This document shows, piece by piece, positions 12,115-20,184 of a stretch of DNA of 64,000 bases. The number at the start of each line of letters is the position of its first letter. Within the stretch, counting starts at the first letter, position 1. Below the pieces are notes generated by a model. That model had not been told where the DNA came from, made no database searches, and worked only from the letters and a program-made list of their open reading frames with translations. Made by a program: the position numbers and the translations under genes. The DNA is from a virus. The DNA lies in IMG/VR virus record IMGVR_UViG_3300042371_001161, positions 1 through 64,000 of that record, one strand, 5' to 3'.

Positions 12115-12482
12115 TGCCCTTGACACAGAAAAGACTTGTCGGACCAGCAGCATTTGCTACGTCTGCAGCAGATATATACACCGTGCCATATAATGCTGGA
12201 TACGTAACGACGGTTGTAATTAAAGAAATTATTTTGTGCAACACGTCTGCTTCCGCACAAACAGTAACGCTATATCTAAAGCCATACGGAGTAACTGTAG
12301 CAAGTTCGCACATTTTTATTAACTCGCTAACACTTGCAGCTAACGAAACAGTGACATTGTCAACTTCAATGGTATTAACAAATAATAATAATACTGCCGG
12401 AGATACATATTCAGATAAAATACGAGGACTAGCAAGCGCAGTAACCGTCAACTATATTTTGAATGGATACGAGGAATACTAA
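12114..12482 (+). CDS. Small beta-rich fibre-associated protein
   Basis: 122 residues of alternating hydrophobic and Thr/Ser strands (VTTVVIKEIILCNTSASAQT, then VTLYLKPYG, LAANETVTLSTS) with no catalytic motif. Small jelly-roll-like virion proteins of this type occur next to phage fibres. The stop of the collagen-like gene and this start share one base (TAATG), with GGAGG ten bases before, so the two are translationally coupled and may be in one fibre. I do not recognise the family by name. Confidence 0.65.
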
Positions 12483-12483
12483 A

Positions 12484-13302
12484 ATGGGAAAGTTCATTTT
12501 TACGAATGGAGGTGGTCTGAGCATTGCTTCTGGACCATCAACAACGTCAAAAGCGAACTCCAATTTGACCGGCTTTCTTGACGCACCAGACCCAGTTTAC
12601 GGTTCTGCTGCGCACGGAACGGCAACGCTAAACACAACAACTGGCGCTGCGGGAACGTATTCAGTAGCTGCAACTTCGTTAGGACTCACGTACTCCGCTG
12701 GTCCGCCAATTGTGTTCACCATGACGCAGGACATATTTGCATTTAATTTGATAATTGCAGACAACGTTAGATTAAATCCAGCAGGGTATAGAATTTTTGT
12801 TCAAAATGTTTTAACGCTTGGTGATGGTTCAATCATTGGCCACACCGCAGGATTTTCAACCGATGGTTCCATTAAGCAAGGAGGTGCAGCAGCCAGCGCG
12901 GCATTAGTGCATAGTCTCGGCGGCTCGAGTGCAACGGCTGGAGCAGCTGCACCAACCGCACCTACGGGTGGGACCGACTACTATAAGCAACCTTTTCAAG
13001 CAATCAAGGGCTATTCGATTACGGCAACGTCAACTACTCCGTCACCTCTACGTGGAGGAGCTGGGGGCGCAACGGGAGCGGGCGGCGGAGTAATAATTTT
13101 AGCAGCGCGATATATCGGTCTTTCTAGTGGCACGGCAACTGCATCTATTAAAGCGCCTGGCACTTCTGGCACAGGCGGAGGAGGCGGTGGAGTAATTATT
13201 GTTGTTTCATCCGCTGGAGCTTTGCCTGCCAACGTATCAACAGACGTTACTGGTGGAACTAGCTGCAATGCGGGTACATATATCTATTCGCAGGTAGTAT
13301 AA
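12484..13302 (+). CDS. Gly-rich adhesin-like fibre protein
   Basis: 272 residues from the ATG at 12484, chosen over an upstream start at 12463 because GAGGA sits eight bases before it and the upstream start lies inside the previous gene. The middle is a beta-solenoid-like stretch (NLIIADNVRLNPAGYRIFVQ). The C-terminal third is studded with Gly clusters alternating with short hydrophobic strands (GGGVIILAARYIGL, then a run of six Gly before VIIV). Gly-rich motifs of this kind form polyglycine-II sandwiches in the gp38 adhesins of some T-even phages, so receptor binding at a fibre tip is a reasonable inference. The next gene encodes a relative with the same plan. Confidence 0.65.
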   Translation: MGKFIFTNGGGLSIASGPSTTSKANSNLTGFLDAPDPVYGSAAHGTATLNTTTGAAGTYSVAATSLGLTYSAGPPIVFTMTQDIFAFNLIIADNVRLNPAGYRIFVQNVLTLGDGSIIGHTAGFSTDGSIKQGGAAASAALVHSLGGSSATAGAAAPTAPTGGTDYYKQPFQAIKGYSITATSTTPSPLRGGAGGATGAGGGVIILAARYIGLSSGTATASIKAPGTSGTGGGGGGVIIVVSSAGALPANVSTDVTGGTSCNAGTYIYSQVV

Positions 13303-13303
13303 A

Positions 13304-14947
13304 ATGGCGATTAAAAGAACAAACAGACCTATTGTTCAAAGAGAAGGCGGAGACGCCATCTTTGGGGAAGGCACAGACAGCGACGTCACCATAGCTAGTG
13401 GAACTACGACCTTAACCAAGGACATGTACTACAACAACCTGACGGTCAACTCTGGCGCAACGTTGTTTACAAATGGCTTTCGTGTATTTGTGAAAGGAAC
13501 TTTCACAAACAACGGAACAGTCGGGATGCCCACCGCAACTGAACACTCTGTGGCAGACGGCAGCGGCACGATTGCCGGAAGACAGAACGCCCTTAACCCA
13601 GCAAAAGCGTGGGGCACAAGTACAGACCCATTGTCAGTTACAGATATTTATGACCTAGATGATGCAGTATCTGGCTGGTTTATTACTGCCGCTGGAACAA
13701 TTACCAAAATTGGCGGAGGTTCACTAGGTACTGCCGGCGCTGCTGGAACAACTCTTGCAAACCCAGGAGCAGGTGGAGCTGGCAACGCCGGAACCTTCCC
13801 TGGAGCCTCGACGGGGCAAGCCGGTGGCGCGGGAAACGCAGGCAATCCTGGAAACCCCGCAGTTCCTGGTGCTGGCGGCGCGGGTGGTCTTGGCGGCGGA
13901 TTAGTTATTATATTCGCTAAAACAATTGCTGGTTCTGGGACTATAGTAAGTCAAGGACGCGCCGGGTCTGCTGGGAGTTCGCCTACGCCAGGTGCCTCTG
14001 GCAACTTGGGCAACTCGGCGCCCGGCATAACTGGCTACCATACTTCAGGTTCTTACCACCACCCCGCAGGGTCAACAGGGCCAAACCCTGGTGCAGGAAA
14101 CCCACACCCGGCAGGCCATAATCCCCACGTCGCAGGGAACCCGCACCCAGCAGGGCATAATCCTCATTCGCCAGGAAACCCGCACCCGGCTGGGCATAAT
14201 CCACATGTTGCAGGGAATCCCCACCCAGCAGGACATAATCCGCACGTTGCAGGAAACTATCATGGGTCAGGCACGCACACCAGTGCGCACAACCCCAATA
14301 CGCATACTTATTGGTCAAACCACAACGCAACATACAACGGCAACCATGTCCCCGCGCTGCACTTTGCACACGGAAATACTGGCACTGGCGGACTTGCGAA
14401 TCACAATGGGACAGTAAACAAAGGCGGAAATCACAACCCTGGCAGTGGTCACTCGCCTGCGGTCCATAATCCTGGCAATCACAATAGTGGGCACGGCAGC
14501 CACCACCACCCGGCGGGCCATAATCCTCACGTTGCAGGGAACCCGCACCCGGCGGGCCATAATCCTCACGTTGCAGGGAACCCGCACCCAGCAGGGCATA
14601 ACCCCCATGTCCCAGGAAATCCGCATCCGGCAGGGCATAACCCCCATGTCCCAGGAAATCCCCACGCAGCAGGACATAACTCGGGAACGCACCCGCACAC
14701 TGCAGCAACGGTCAACTCTTCAACAGGTGCGGTGACGAGCAATAAAGCTGCCGCCCCCACCAGTACTGCCACCAATGCAAACTACACGGGCGGAACTGGA
14801 GGTTCAGCTGGCACAGCTGGAACAGCTAACCCAGGAGCTCCTGGGGCTACGGGTTCAACTGGTGGAATAGTTGTTGTAGCTAGAAACACTGGCAACGCCG
14901 CAAGTCAAATTGGACATTCGAATTATTCTAAAGTAATAGACATATAA
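13304..14947 (+). CDS. His-rich repeat fibre protein
   Basis: 547 residues. Residues 1 to ~235 match the plan of the preceding protein (beta-solenoid start, LTVNSGATLFTNGFRVFVKG, then Gly-rich strands with GGGLVIIFAK). Residues ~250-465 are a His/Gly/Pro/Asn stretch built mostly from a 13-residue unit GNPHPAGHNPHVA, with about 47 His. The last ~75 residues return to Ala/Gly-rich sequence ending in TGGIVVVARNTG. The ATG at 13304 has AGGT nine bases upstream. The His lattice could bind Zn, Ni, Cu or Fe, or serve as a substrate for the oxygenases encoded next door; neither is shown. A virion adhesin is the likeliest role. Confidence 0.75.
   Translation: MAIKRTNRPIVQREGGDAIFGEGTDSDVTIASGTTTLTKDMYYNNLTVNSGATLFTNGFRVFVKGTFTNNGTVGMPTATEHSVADGSGTIAGRQNALNPAKAWGTSTDPLSVTDIYDLDDAVSGWFITAAGTITKIGGGSLGTAGAAGTTLANPGAGGAGNAGTFPGASTGQAGGAGNAGNPGNPAVPGAGGAGGLGGGLVIIFAKTIAGSGTIVSQGRAGSAGSSPTPGASGNLGNSAPGITGYHTSGSYHHPAGSTGPNPGAGNPHPAGHNPHVAGNPHPAGHNPHSPGNPHPAGHNPHVAGNPHPAGHNPHVAGNYHGSGTHTSAHNPNTHTYWSNHNATYNGNHVPALHFAHGNTGTGGLANHNGTVNKGGNHNPGSGHSPAVHNPGNHNSGHGSHHHPAGHNPHVAGNPHPAGHNPHVAGNPHPAGHNPHVPGNPHPAGHNPHVPGNPHAAGHNSGTHPHTAATVNSSTGAVTSNKAAAPTSTATNANYTGGTGGSAGTAGTANPGAPGATGSTGGIVVVARNTGNAASQIGHSNYSKVIDI
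14086..14690 (+). repeat. 39-base His-rich coding repeats
   Basis: Two clusters of a 39-base in-frame repeat (about 14086-14270 and 14505-14690), each unit encoding GNPHPAGHNPHVA with small changes (HSPG, HVPG, HAAG). A non-repetitive but still His-rich spacer lies between. The units are contiguous and keep frame, so this is a protein repeat and not a CRISPR array. Confidence 0.92.
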
Positions 14948-14953
14948 CATAGC

Positions 14954-14983
14954 TTGATAAGCAATGCAAAAAAATGATAACAT
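14954..14983 (+). promoter_or_regulatory. Candidate promoter of the modification island
   Basis: TTGATA (14954-14959), an 18-base spacer and TAACAT (14978-14983) preceded by TGA, which makes an extended -10. Predicted start near 14990, with AAGGAG then leading into the ATG at 15010. It sits in the only real gap between the fibre genes and the island, where a separate promoter would be expected. Confidence 0.5.
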
Positions 14984-15009
14984 GGACAAAACTACAATAA
15001 GGAGTGGAA

Positions 15010-15258
15010 ATGGCTTTATTTGATTCATTAACTAAAGAAATGAAATTGCAAGCAATAGAGATGCGAATCATGTCCCTAACTACGCAACTTTACGGTCTTT
15101 TAATTGCCGTAGGACTTGACCCAGAAGAAGTAAATCTAGATACTTTAAATCCTGAAACCGACCTCGATGAAAGATACTTGGGTTATGCCTCGGAAATTGT
15201 TCTGCTCAAAGGACAAATTAGTCATGCAGAAGAAATGCGCGAGAGAGTTGCTGCGTGA
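15010..15258 (+). CDS. Small helical protein, paralogue A, before an oxygenase
   Basis: 82 residues from the ATG at 15010 (AAGGAG five bases upstream; a GTG two codons earlier is less likely). Almost wholly helical, with a central LYGLLIAVGLDPEEV segment and an acidic second half. The 79-residue protein at 19247 has the same arrangement (IYLLALLSGMDPDTL), so the two are paralogues, and both come directly before a 2-oxoglutarate oxygenase gene. The stop overlaps the GTG of the next gene (GTGA), implying coupled translation. It may be a partner or carrier subunit for the oxygenase. Family not recognised. Confidence 0.65.
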   Translation: MALFDSLTKEMKLQAIEMRIMSLTTQLYGLLIAVGLDPEEVNLDTLNPETDLDERYLGYASEIVLLKGQISHAEEMRERVAA

Positions 15259-15845
15259 AAAAAACAGAACGAGCTATTGGCATCATCGAGTACAGTGATG
15301 TTTTTGATGCCGAAAAGTTCATTCCCATGCTCGAGCAAGAATGTAGCCAAGCCTGGGGATATTTGCATTGGGAAAGGTCAACCGTAGGCGACGGCTTCGT
15401 CGCGCCCATAAGAACATCTATGAGCTGCGAACTAAGTCCTCTAGGTGTTGAAGACATAGCCGTAGAGAGAGTGATTCCTCTTGCAAAATCATGGCTAAAC
15501 CTCTGGAAGGATATAGACCCAACTGTCTGGGACTACCGTAGTCAATTTGAATTAGACCTTGAAACCGACGAAGGTTACAGGGTTCTTAAATACGGCGGTG
15601 GGGCGGGATACAAAGCTCATCACGACCACTTTCGTAGCAACTCAAGAAGTATTAGTCTGGTGGCTTTTTTGAACGATGGATATAGTGGAGGCGAGCTAGT
15701 ATTCCCGCGTTTTGATGTGACAATTACACCCAAGGCTGGAAGTCTAGTAATATTTCCTTCCAATTTTCCGTACATACATATAGCTCAGCCTGTTGGAAAA
15801 GATGATGAAACAATCAAATACTCTTTGGTGACGTGGTTTAGATGA
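15255..15845 (+). CDS. 2-oxoglutarate/Fe(II) oxygenase, prolyl-4-hydroxylase-like
   Basis: 196 residues with the complete iron site of the family: H122-x-D124 in YKAHHDHF, a distal H175 in YIHIAQPV and K188 where 2-oxoglutarate would be held. FLNDGYSGGELVFP and TPKAGSLVIFPSN are the usual strands between. The family hydroxylates prolyl and other side chains in proteins. The closest potential substrates in this genome are the collagen-like and His-rich fibres encoded just upstream, but free amino acids or metabolites are also possible. GTG start at 15255, coupled by overlap to the small protein before it and by ATGA to the one after. Confidence 0.85.
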   Translation: MKKTERAIGIIEYSDVFDAEKFIPMLEQECSQAWGYLHWERSTVGDGFVAPIRTSMSCELSPLGVEDIAVERVIPLAKSWLNLWKDIDPTVWDYRSQFELDLETDEGYRVLKYGGGAGYKAHHDHFRSNSRSISLVAFLNDGYSGGELVFPRFDVTITPKAGSLVIFPSNFPYIHIAQPVGKDDETIKYSLVTWFR

Positions 15846-16009
15846 ATCCAGAAGAAGTCTACGCAAACATCGAAAACAACGAAGGCTTAGTTTTTGATGC
15901 GCTAGATGGAAGATACAAAATGATTGGGCAAACAGACAGCAAGTGCCCCACATGGATTGATTTGCCAATTCTTTCTGATTTAGAAGAAAAGAAAAAGTAT
16001 GACTTATAA
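15842..16009 (+). CDS. 55-residue hypothetical protein
   Basis: A short frame from ATG 15842 to TAA 16009, acidic, with no known motif (starts MNPEEVYANIENNEG, ends EEKKKYDL). Support comes from coupling: its ATG overlaps the stop of the oxygenase (ATGA), and it ends 11 bases inside the next gene, so it fills an otherwise empty 150-base gap in a densely packed run. Function unknown. Confidence 0.55.
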   Translation: MNPEEVYANIENNEGLVFDALDGRYKMIGQTDSKCPTWIDLPILSDLEEKKKYDL

Positions 16010-16268
16010 TCTTGAACAAGATTTTTTATACAATCAAAACAACCTATTCGCCACATTGGAAACAATTGGCTTGGATTGTGAATTAATAGACACCTACACG
16101 TTGGGTCAAGTTTTAGAGCAATGTACGGCAGTGTATGGTTCGTCAGAATACGACAAAAGCTCTGCATCAGAAGGCGAGCGTTACGCATCATTGCGTCGAG
16201 CACAAATAAATGTTCGCAGATTCTGGTATTATTACACGCTTTTGAAATGGAGAATGCAAAATGTTTAA
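15999..16268 (+). CDS. Small helical hypothetical protein
   Basis: 89 residues, helical, with a Tyr/Trp-rich end (RRFWYYYTLLKWRM). Its layout (a helical pair, a polar middle, then a basic helix) recalls the two small proteins at 15010 and 19247, though sequence similarity is weak. It overlaps the short frame before it by 11 bases and the next gene by eight. Likely an accessory protein of the island; no function can be read from it. Confidence 0.6.
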   Translation: MTYNLEQDFLYNQNNLFATLETIGLDCELIDTYTLGQVLEQCTAVYGSSEYDKSSASEGERYASLRRAQINVRRFWYYYTLLKWRMQNV

Positions 16269-16983
16269 GCAGAATCCAAATTTATACGATATTAGTTTAC
16301 TAAGTAAGTTATTGAGCAACGCTCCTGGGGCCGACTATAGCGTTCAGGAAATATCTGCCTTTTGTCAAAGTGCCCTATCGGAAGAGTTGGAATCTGGAGT
16401 CGACAGAAGCCGTCAGGCAATTGGATTTTTAACTACTTTAAATTATTTAGAATACTTATCGCCGTCAGATAGCGTTTCACATGACGTGGCCGCTATGCAC
16501 TTTTTGATGGTCGAAATGCTCGTAGCCTTGCTGAAGCCTTCAAAAATATTACTTGCGCCATTTGTCTACAAGGGCCTTGACGCTAATTATCCTCTTTTTG
16601 CAGAGAATGACGTTTCTGAAGTGCACGTAATGAACCTGCCAGTTCTTGATTACATTGAACGCTATTGGGGTATTAATGTTTCTGACGAGCAGACCATTCG
16701 CATGCAGGACATCCAAGATGGCAACTTTGATAATGACTACAACCTTATTGTTACCTACTTGGAAAACTTTTGCCATGACGACCAAATGCTAAACGGCATA
16801 GTGGACCATCTGGCTAGTGGTGGTGCGCTGTTACTAATGGCAACCAATGACCTCGGCAGCCTGTACGTTAATCAGGAAGCCCATCCATACTATCAGCCTC
16901 ACCAGATTATGTCTCAAAGAGAAGATGTGCTAACTTTTCATTTACCTTTTGCACTTGGGTACACATTGGTAATTAAAAAATGA
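16261..16983 (+). CDS. Methyltransferase-like protein (Rossmann fold, degenerate)
   Basis: 240 residues. The first ~90 are helical, as in many O-methyltransferases. Then come a strand and acid series, a NDYNLIVTYLENFC segment and LASGGALLLMATND, which match motif II and the post-III loop of SAM methyltransferases. The Gly-rich motif I is not clear, with LLAPFVYKGLDANY in its place, so SAM binding is uncertain. The gene overlaps both neighbours (eight bases before, four bases with the halogenase gene). It may methylate the same target as the halogenase or have become a scaffolding protein. Confidence 0.5.
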   Translation: MFKQNPNLYDISLLSKLLSNAPGADYSVQEISAFCQSALSEELESGVDRSRQAIGFLTTLNYLEYLSPSDSVSHDVAAMHFLMVEMLVALLKPSKILLAPFVYKGLDANYPLFAENDVSEVHVMNLPVLDYIERYWGINVSDEQTIRMQDIQDGNFDNDYNLIVTYLENFCHDDQMLNGIVDHLASGGALLLMATNDLGSLYVNQEAHPYYQPHQIMSQREDVLTFHLPFALGYTLVIKK

Positions 16984-18455
16984 ACCAAAAGAAAATAATT
17001 GTTGTTGGTTCAGGTACTGCAGGACTAGTGACTGCATTGATAATTAAATCAGTAATGCCGGCGTACGAAGTAATTATTGTGTCCTCTAGTAAGAGAGGCA
17101 TCATTGGGGTCGGCGAAGGCTCAACCGAGCATTGGCAGTTATTCCAAAACATAGTAGGCATAGATGTTGATGACATGGTGAGAAACGCAGACATCACACA
17201 TAAGTACGGTATCCGTTATGAAAATTGGACCAATCATACCCCTGATTATTTTCATAGCGTAGGAGGTACGGGCTTGCAGAGCAATACTTTTTGGGGAAGC
17301 TATGCTTACGCTTTAGAAAATGATTTACTACTGACTAACACTTTCTCTTGGCGGGGATTAGTCGACAACATGGTAGTTGATAATGGGCCGGACGTACACC
17401 GTGGAACAAATCAGTATCATTTCGACACTTTCAAATTAAATAAATATCTAACAAATATAGCTGCAAGTAAGGGAATTGTATTTATAGACGACGAAGTTGC
17501 AGACGTTTCTGTTGAAAAAAATGGTTTTATTGGTAGTGTCTTTCTGAAAAGCGCACAAAAAGACATTTGTGGTGATTTTTTTATAGACGCAACTGGGTTT
17601 CATAGAGAGATACTAAGCAAGATAGCTGATAAGACTTTTATTTCTTATCGTAAGTTCTTGCCTTGCGACAAGGCCATTGCATTTCCCACGGAGTCAGAAG
17701 AATCTGGGCAAATAAGGCCATATACGAGAGCACGGGCACTCAAGAATGGCTGGATGTGGGAAATACCAACTCAATCTCGTCGTGGCAACGGTTATGTTTT
17801 TGCATCTGATTTCTGCTCACCAGAACAAGCTATTGAGGAAGCTTCAGAAGCGCACGGTTTCCAAGTGGAGCCAGCTAAAGTTGTCGACTTTAATTCTGGA
17901 TATTTTAAGGAAACATGGAAGAATAATTGTGTCGCCGTTGGCTTGGCAGCGGGTTTTGTCGAACCCCTGGAGGCCACTTCTATTTCTACGACTATCCAAC
18001 AGGCAAGATTGATTTGTTCATATTTGCCGACATTCTCAGAAGAGAGAATGTATGGCATTAAAGAATATCATCGTGTAGTCGATTCAATAATGGAAAATAT
18101 TCTATGCATGATTTCTTTGCACTATATGTCCGACAGAACAGATTCAGAAATGTGGAGAGCACAGAGTAAATCAGAAAAGCCAGAGCTTCTGCAACATCTG
18201 TTAAATATTTGGAACGAAAGATGCCCAGAAAGTCACGACGTACCTTTTACTGGATTTGAGCTCTTTACTGCGGCGCACTTGTGGCACGTAGCTCAAGGGC
18301 AGGGCGTCCTGAATAAGCAAGTTGCCAGCATACAGCTTGATGCATATGCGTCAAGAAAAAATACTAGTGAAGACATATCCAACTATTCAAAATCATTACT
18401 CAAGCAAAGGTTGATAGGTCATGCGCAAGCGCTCAAGAACACTCGAAATAGTTAG
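16980..18455 (+). CDS. Flavin-dependent halogenase (tryptophan halogenase family)
   Basis: 491 residues with the diagnostic features: an FAD-binding GSGTAG at residues 10-15, GVGEGSTEHW after it, the catalytic lysine region at K75 in THKYGIRYENW, and the W-x-W-x-I-P motif at 258-263 (WMWEIP). LAAGFVEPLEATSI near 330 is the usual C-terminal flavin loop. The family oxidises chloride, bromide or iodide with FADH2 and O2 and halogenates aromatic rings; a partner flavin reductase is needed and none is visible here. Viral members exist (VirX1 of a cyanophage). The gene overlaps both neighbours, so it belongs to the island operon. Substrate unknown. Confidence 0.88.
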   Translation: MNQKKIIVVGSGTAGLVTALIIKSVMPAYEVIIVSSSKRGIIGVGEGSTEHWQLFQNIVGIDVDDMVRNADITHKYGIRYENWTNHTPDYFHSVGGTGLQSNTFWGSYAYALENDLLLTNTFSWRGLVDNMVVDNGPDVHRGTNQYHFDTFKLNKYLTNIAASKGIVFIDDEVADVSVEKNGFIGSVFLKSAQKDICGDFFIDATGFHREILSKIADKTFISYRKFLPCDKAIAFPTESEESGQIRPYTRARALKNGWMWEIPTQSRRGNGYVFASDFCSPEQAIEEASEAHGFQVEPAKVVDFNSGYFKETWKNNCVAVGLAAGFVEPLEATSISTTIQQARLICSYLPTFSEERMYGIKEYHRVVDSIMENILCMISLHYMSDRTDSEMWRAQSKSEKPELLQHLLNIWNERCPESHDVPFTGFELFTAAHLWHVAQGQGVLNKQVASIQLDAYASRKNTSEDISNYSKSLLKQRLIGHAQALKNTRNS

Positions 18456-19236
18456 TCCAAGAATTTTCAACGACATCCCTAAATTAAAAAAGGGTGAAGT
18501 ATTGTTGGCTCCAGATTCAAGACTTTTAATGGACGACTCGTGTAGACCATACGAAAACTTAGGTAATTGGCCAGAATGGTGGAAGGCACTTAATGGCAAT
18601 GATGCCAGTCTAAAGCGGTGTTCTGGGACGTCAGATTACTTATCAACTGGATTTACAATACCTCTCTGGGCAAAGCTAGAATTTCGCCCTTCATTAGATT
18701 CGCAGAATTGGGATGTAAGATTTGACCTTGCTGGCCACATGGGGAATTTTGGTATTGAAAGTTTTTCATATAATCAAACTGGCAAATGCCCAGTGTCAGA
18801 AATTCGCGCAAGGAAAGAGTCAGGCTACGTAAAAATCGTTAACCCATGGGTGATTAAAACACCTCCAGGTTGGTCGTCACTATTCTTGCCGCCACTATGG
18901 AATCCAAACCCCAACTACACAATTCTGCCTGCAGTGGTCAATACCGATTACTATCACACGGCGAATATCGTAATAAATGTTTTGACTAACGAGCCATTTG
19001 AAATAGAAATAGGAGAACCAATGTGGCATGTTATTCCGTTCCAAAGGAGTAGGTCCAACACTATTGTCTGGGGAGACGAGAGCGCTCATCAACTCTTGCA
19101 TCGAAGAGGTTTTGGTGGAGTCTTCATGCCTCAGAGGCAGAAGAGTAAGTACAAAAAACTGGAACGAGATATTGATGCATCGCTAGATGCCGAAGACCCC
19201 TCAATCTTAGATAAAATTCTAAGACGTAATAGATAG
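18421..19236 (+). CDS. Jelly-roll-like protein of the halogenase island
   Basis: 271 residues. TPPGWSSLFLPPLWNPNP followed by AVVNTDYYH and FEIEIGEPMWHVIPF is the pattern of a group of cupin-like proteins of unknown function (DUF6065-type, from memory) found beside oxygenases and glycosyltransferases in phages. The last ~45 residues are helical and charged. It overlaps the halogenase by 35 bases. It might bind the sugar or peptide substrate of the island. I cannot name a reaction. Confidence 0.55.
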   Translation: MRKRSRTLEIVSPRIFNDIPKLKKGEVLLAPDSRLLMDDSCRPYENLGNWPEWWKALNGNDASLKRCSGTSDYLSTGFTIPLWAKLEFRPSLDSQNWDVRFDLAGHMGNFGIESFSYNQTGKCPVSEIRARKESGYVKIVNPWVIKTPPGWSSLFLPPLWNPNPNYTILPAVVNTDYYHTANIVINVLTNEPFEIEIGEPMWHVIPFQRSRSNTIVWGDESAHQLLHRRGFGGVFMPQRQKSKYKKLERDIDASLDAEDPSILDKILRRNR

Positions 19237-19246
19237 GAAATTTATT

Positions 19247-19486
19247 ATGGAATTCAGCATAACAGTCGCTCAAAAGCAACTAGCCCTTCAGACAGCGCGT
19301 AGACGATTGGAATCAGAGATATACTTACTAGCGTTGCTTTCAGGCATGGACCCCGATACGTTGGAAGTAGTTGATGAAAAGTTTACGTGGCAACCGGATG
19401 CTTCTATGCCAATTTTCGTTGATTCAACACAGAGAAGGCTGAGGAATGTTCTAGACATTTATGAAACCTTATTGGAAAAATTGTAA
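19247..19486 (+). CDS. Small helical protein, paralogue B, before an oxygenase
   Basis: 79 residues. The core ARRRLESEIYLLALLSGMDP matches the core of the 82-residue protein at 15010, and the second half (STQRRLRNVLDIYETLLEKL) is a heptad-like helix. AGGAAA lies six bases upstream of the ATG. It comes directly before a second 2-oxoglutarate oxygenase gene, repeating the pairing seen at 15010-15845. This arrangement looks like a duplicated two-gene unit. Confidence 0.62.
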   Translation: MEFSITVAQKQLALQTARRRLESEIYLLALLSGMDPDTLEVVDEKFTWQPDASMPIFVDSTQRRLRNVLDIYETLLEKL

Positions 19487-19500
19487 TACTGGAGTTGGTG

Positions 19501-20184
19501 ATGAATAGCAAGCCTAGATTTTTCTGGCCATGTGGAAAGTCGTCGGCCATCATGGTTGCCGAATCCATCATTGAAGAAGAACTATGTCAAAGCATAATTA
19601 GTGAGTGCAAAACTCACTACGACAAACTATTCTCTCCAGGTCCAGTCATTAGTGGAATTTTTCCCGATATCAAGTCAAGCATGGATATGAGTTGGTCGGA
19701 CGGAGAAGTAATTAGGCTTGGCGCCCCATCTATGCCATTTCTTAATTATGAAGGTCAGGTAGTAGACGCGTTATTTAGTTCTATTGAATACTACAGAGAA
19801 ACCTTTAGATGGCTATGGGAATGGCCGGGCCTGTCGGATACTGGGTTTAGACTGCAGCATTATCGCAAGAACAGTGGGTTTTATCGAGAGCACATAGACG
19901 GCGGGCCAGGGCCTGGCGTGGCTGCAGACAGAATGCTTGGGGCTATCATCTACCTAAATACAGTGGAAACTGGCGGGGAAACCTATTTCCGCGAGCATGA
20001 CCTAAAAATTCCAGCAAAAGCAGGCTCAATAGCTTTGTTCCCCGCGTATTGGACGCACCCACATCAGGGTTGTGTTCCTATATCCGATGATAAATGGATT
20101 GTAAGTACGTTCGTTGTTAAAAAAACAGAAGAACAAGAAAACACAACAAAGAGCACCCCAATGCCACAGCTTGATAATGAATGA
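19501..20184 (+). CDS. 2-oxoglutarate/Fe(II) oxygenase
   Basis: 227 residues from the ATG at 19501 (GGAG six bases upstream; two weaker in-frame starts just before it are less likely). The iron site is H131-x-D133 in YREHIDGG with a distal His in WTHPHQG (186 or 188), and K198 is the likely 2-oxoglutarate anchor. IIYLNTVETGGETYF and AKAGSIALFPA are standard prolyl-4-hydroxylase-type strands. The protein ends in a polar tail after residue 207. It overlaps the next gene by eight bases. Substrate unknown; the fibre proteins upstream are candidates. Confidence 0.85.
   Translation: MNSKPRFFWPCGKSSAIMVAESIIEEELCQSIISECKTHYDKLFSPGPVISGIFPDIKSSMDMSWSDGEVIRLGAPSMPFLNYEGQVVDALFSSIEYYRETFRWLWEWPGLSDTGFRLQHYRKNSGFYREHIDGGPGPGVAADRMLGAIIYLNTVETGGETYFREHDLKIPAKAGSIALFPAYWTHPHQGCVPISDDKWIVSTFVVKKTEEQENTTKSTPMPQLDNE

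Noticed and set aside
12463-12483. Upstream start for the Gly-rich fibre protein
   Set aside because: It lies inside the end of the previous gene and lacks a binding site; the ATG at 12484 has GAGGA at good spacing.
14086-14690. CRISPR-like regular repeats
   Set aside because: The units are contiguous, keep reading frame and vary by codon; there are no unique spacers of equal length and no cas genes. They encode the His-rich fibre.
20114-20176. Upstream start for the third oxygenase-like protein
   Set aside because: It lies 71 bases inside the preceding gene and adds only a basic low-complexity leader; the ATG at 20177 gives a normal start and the usual short overlap.
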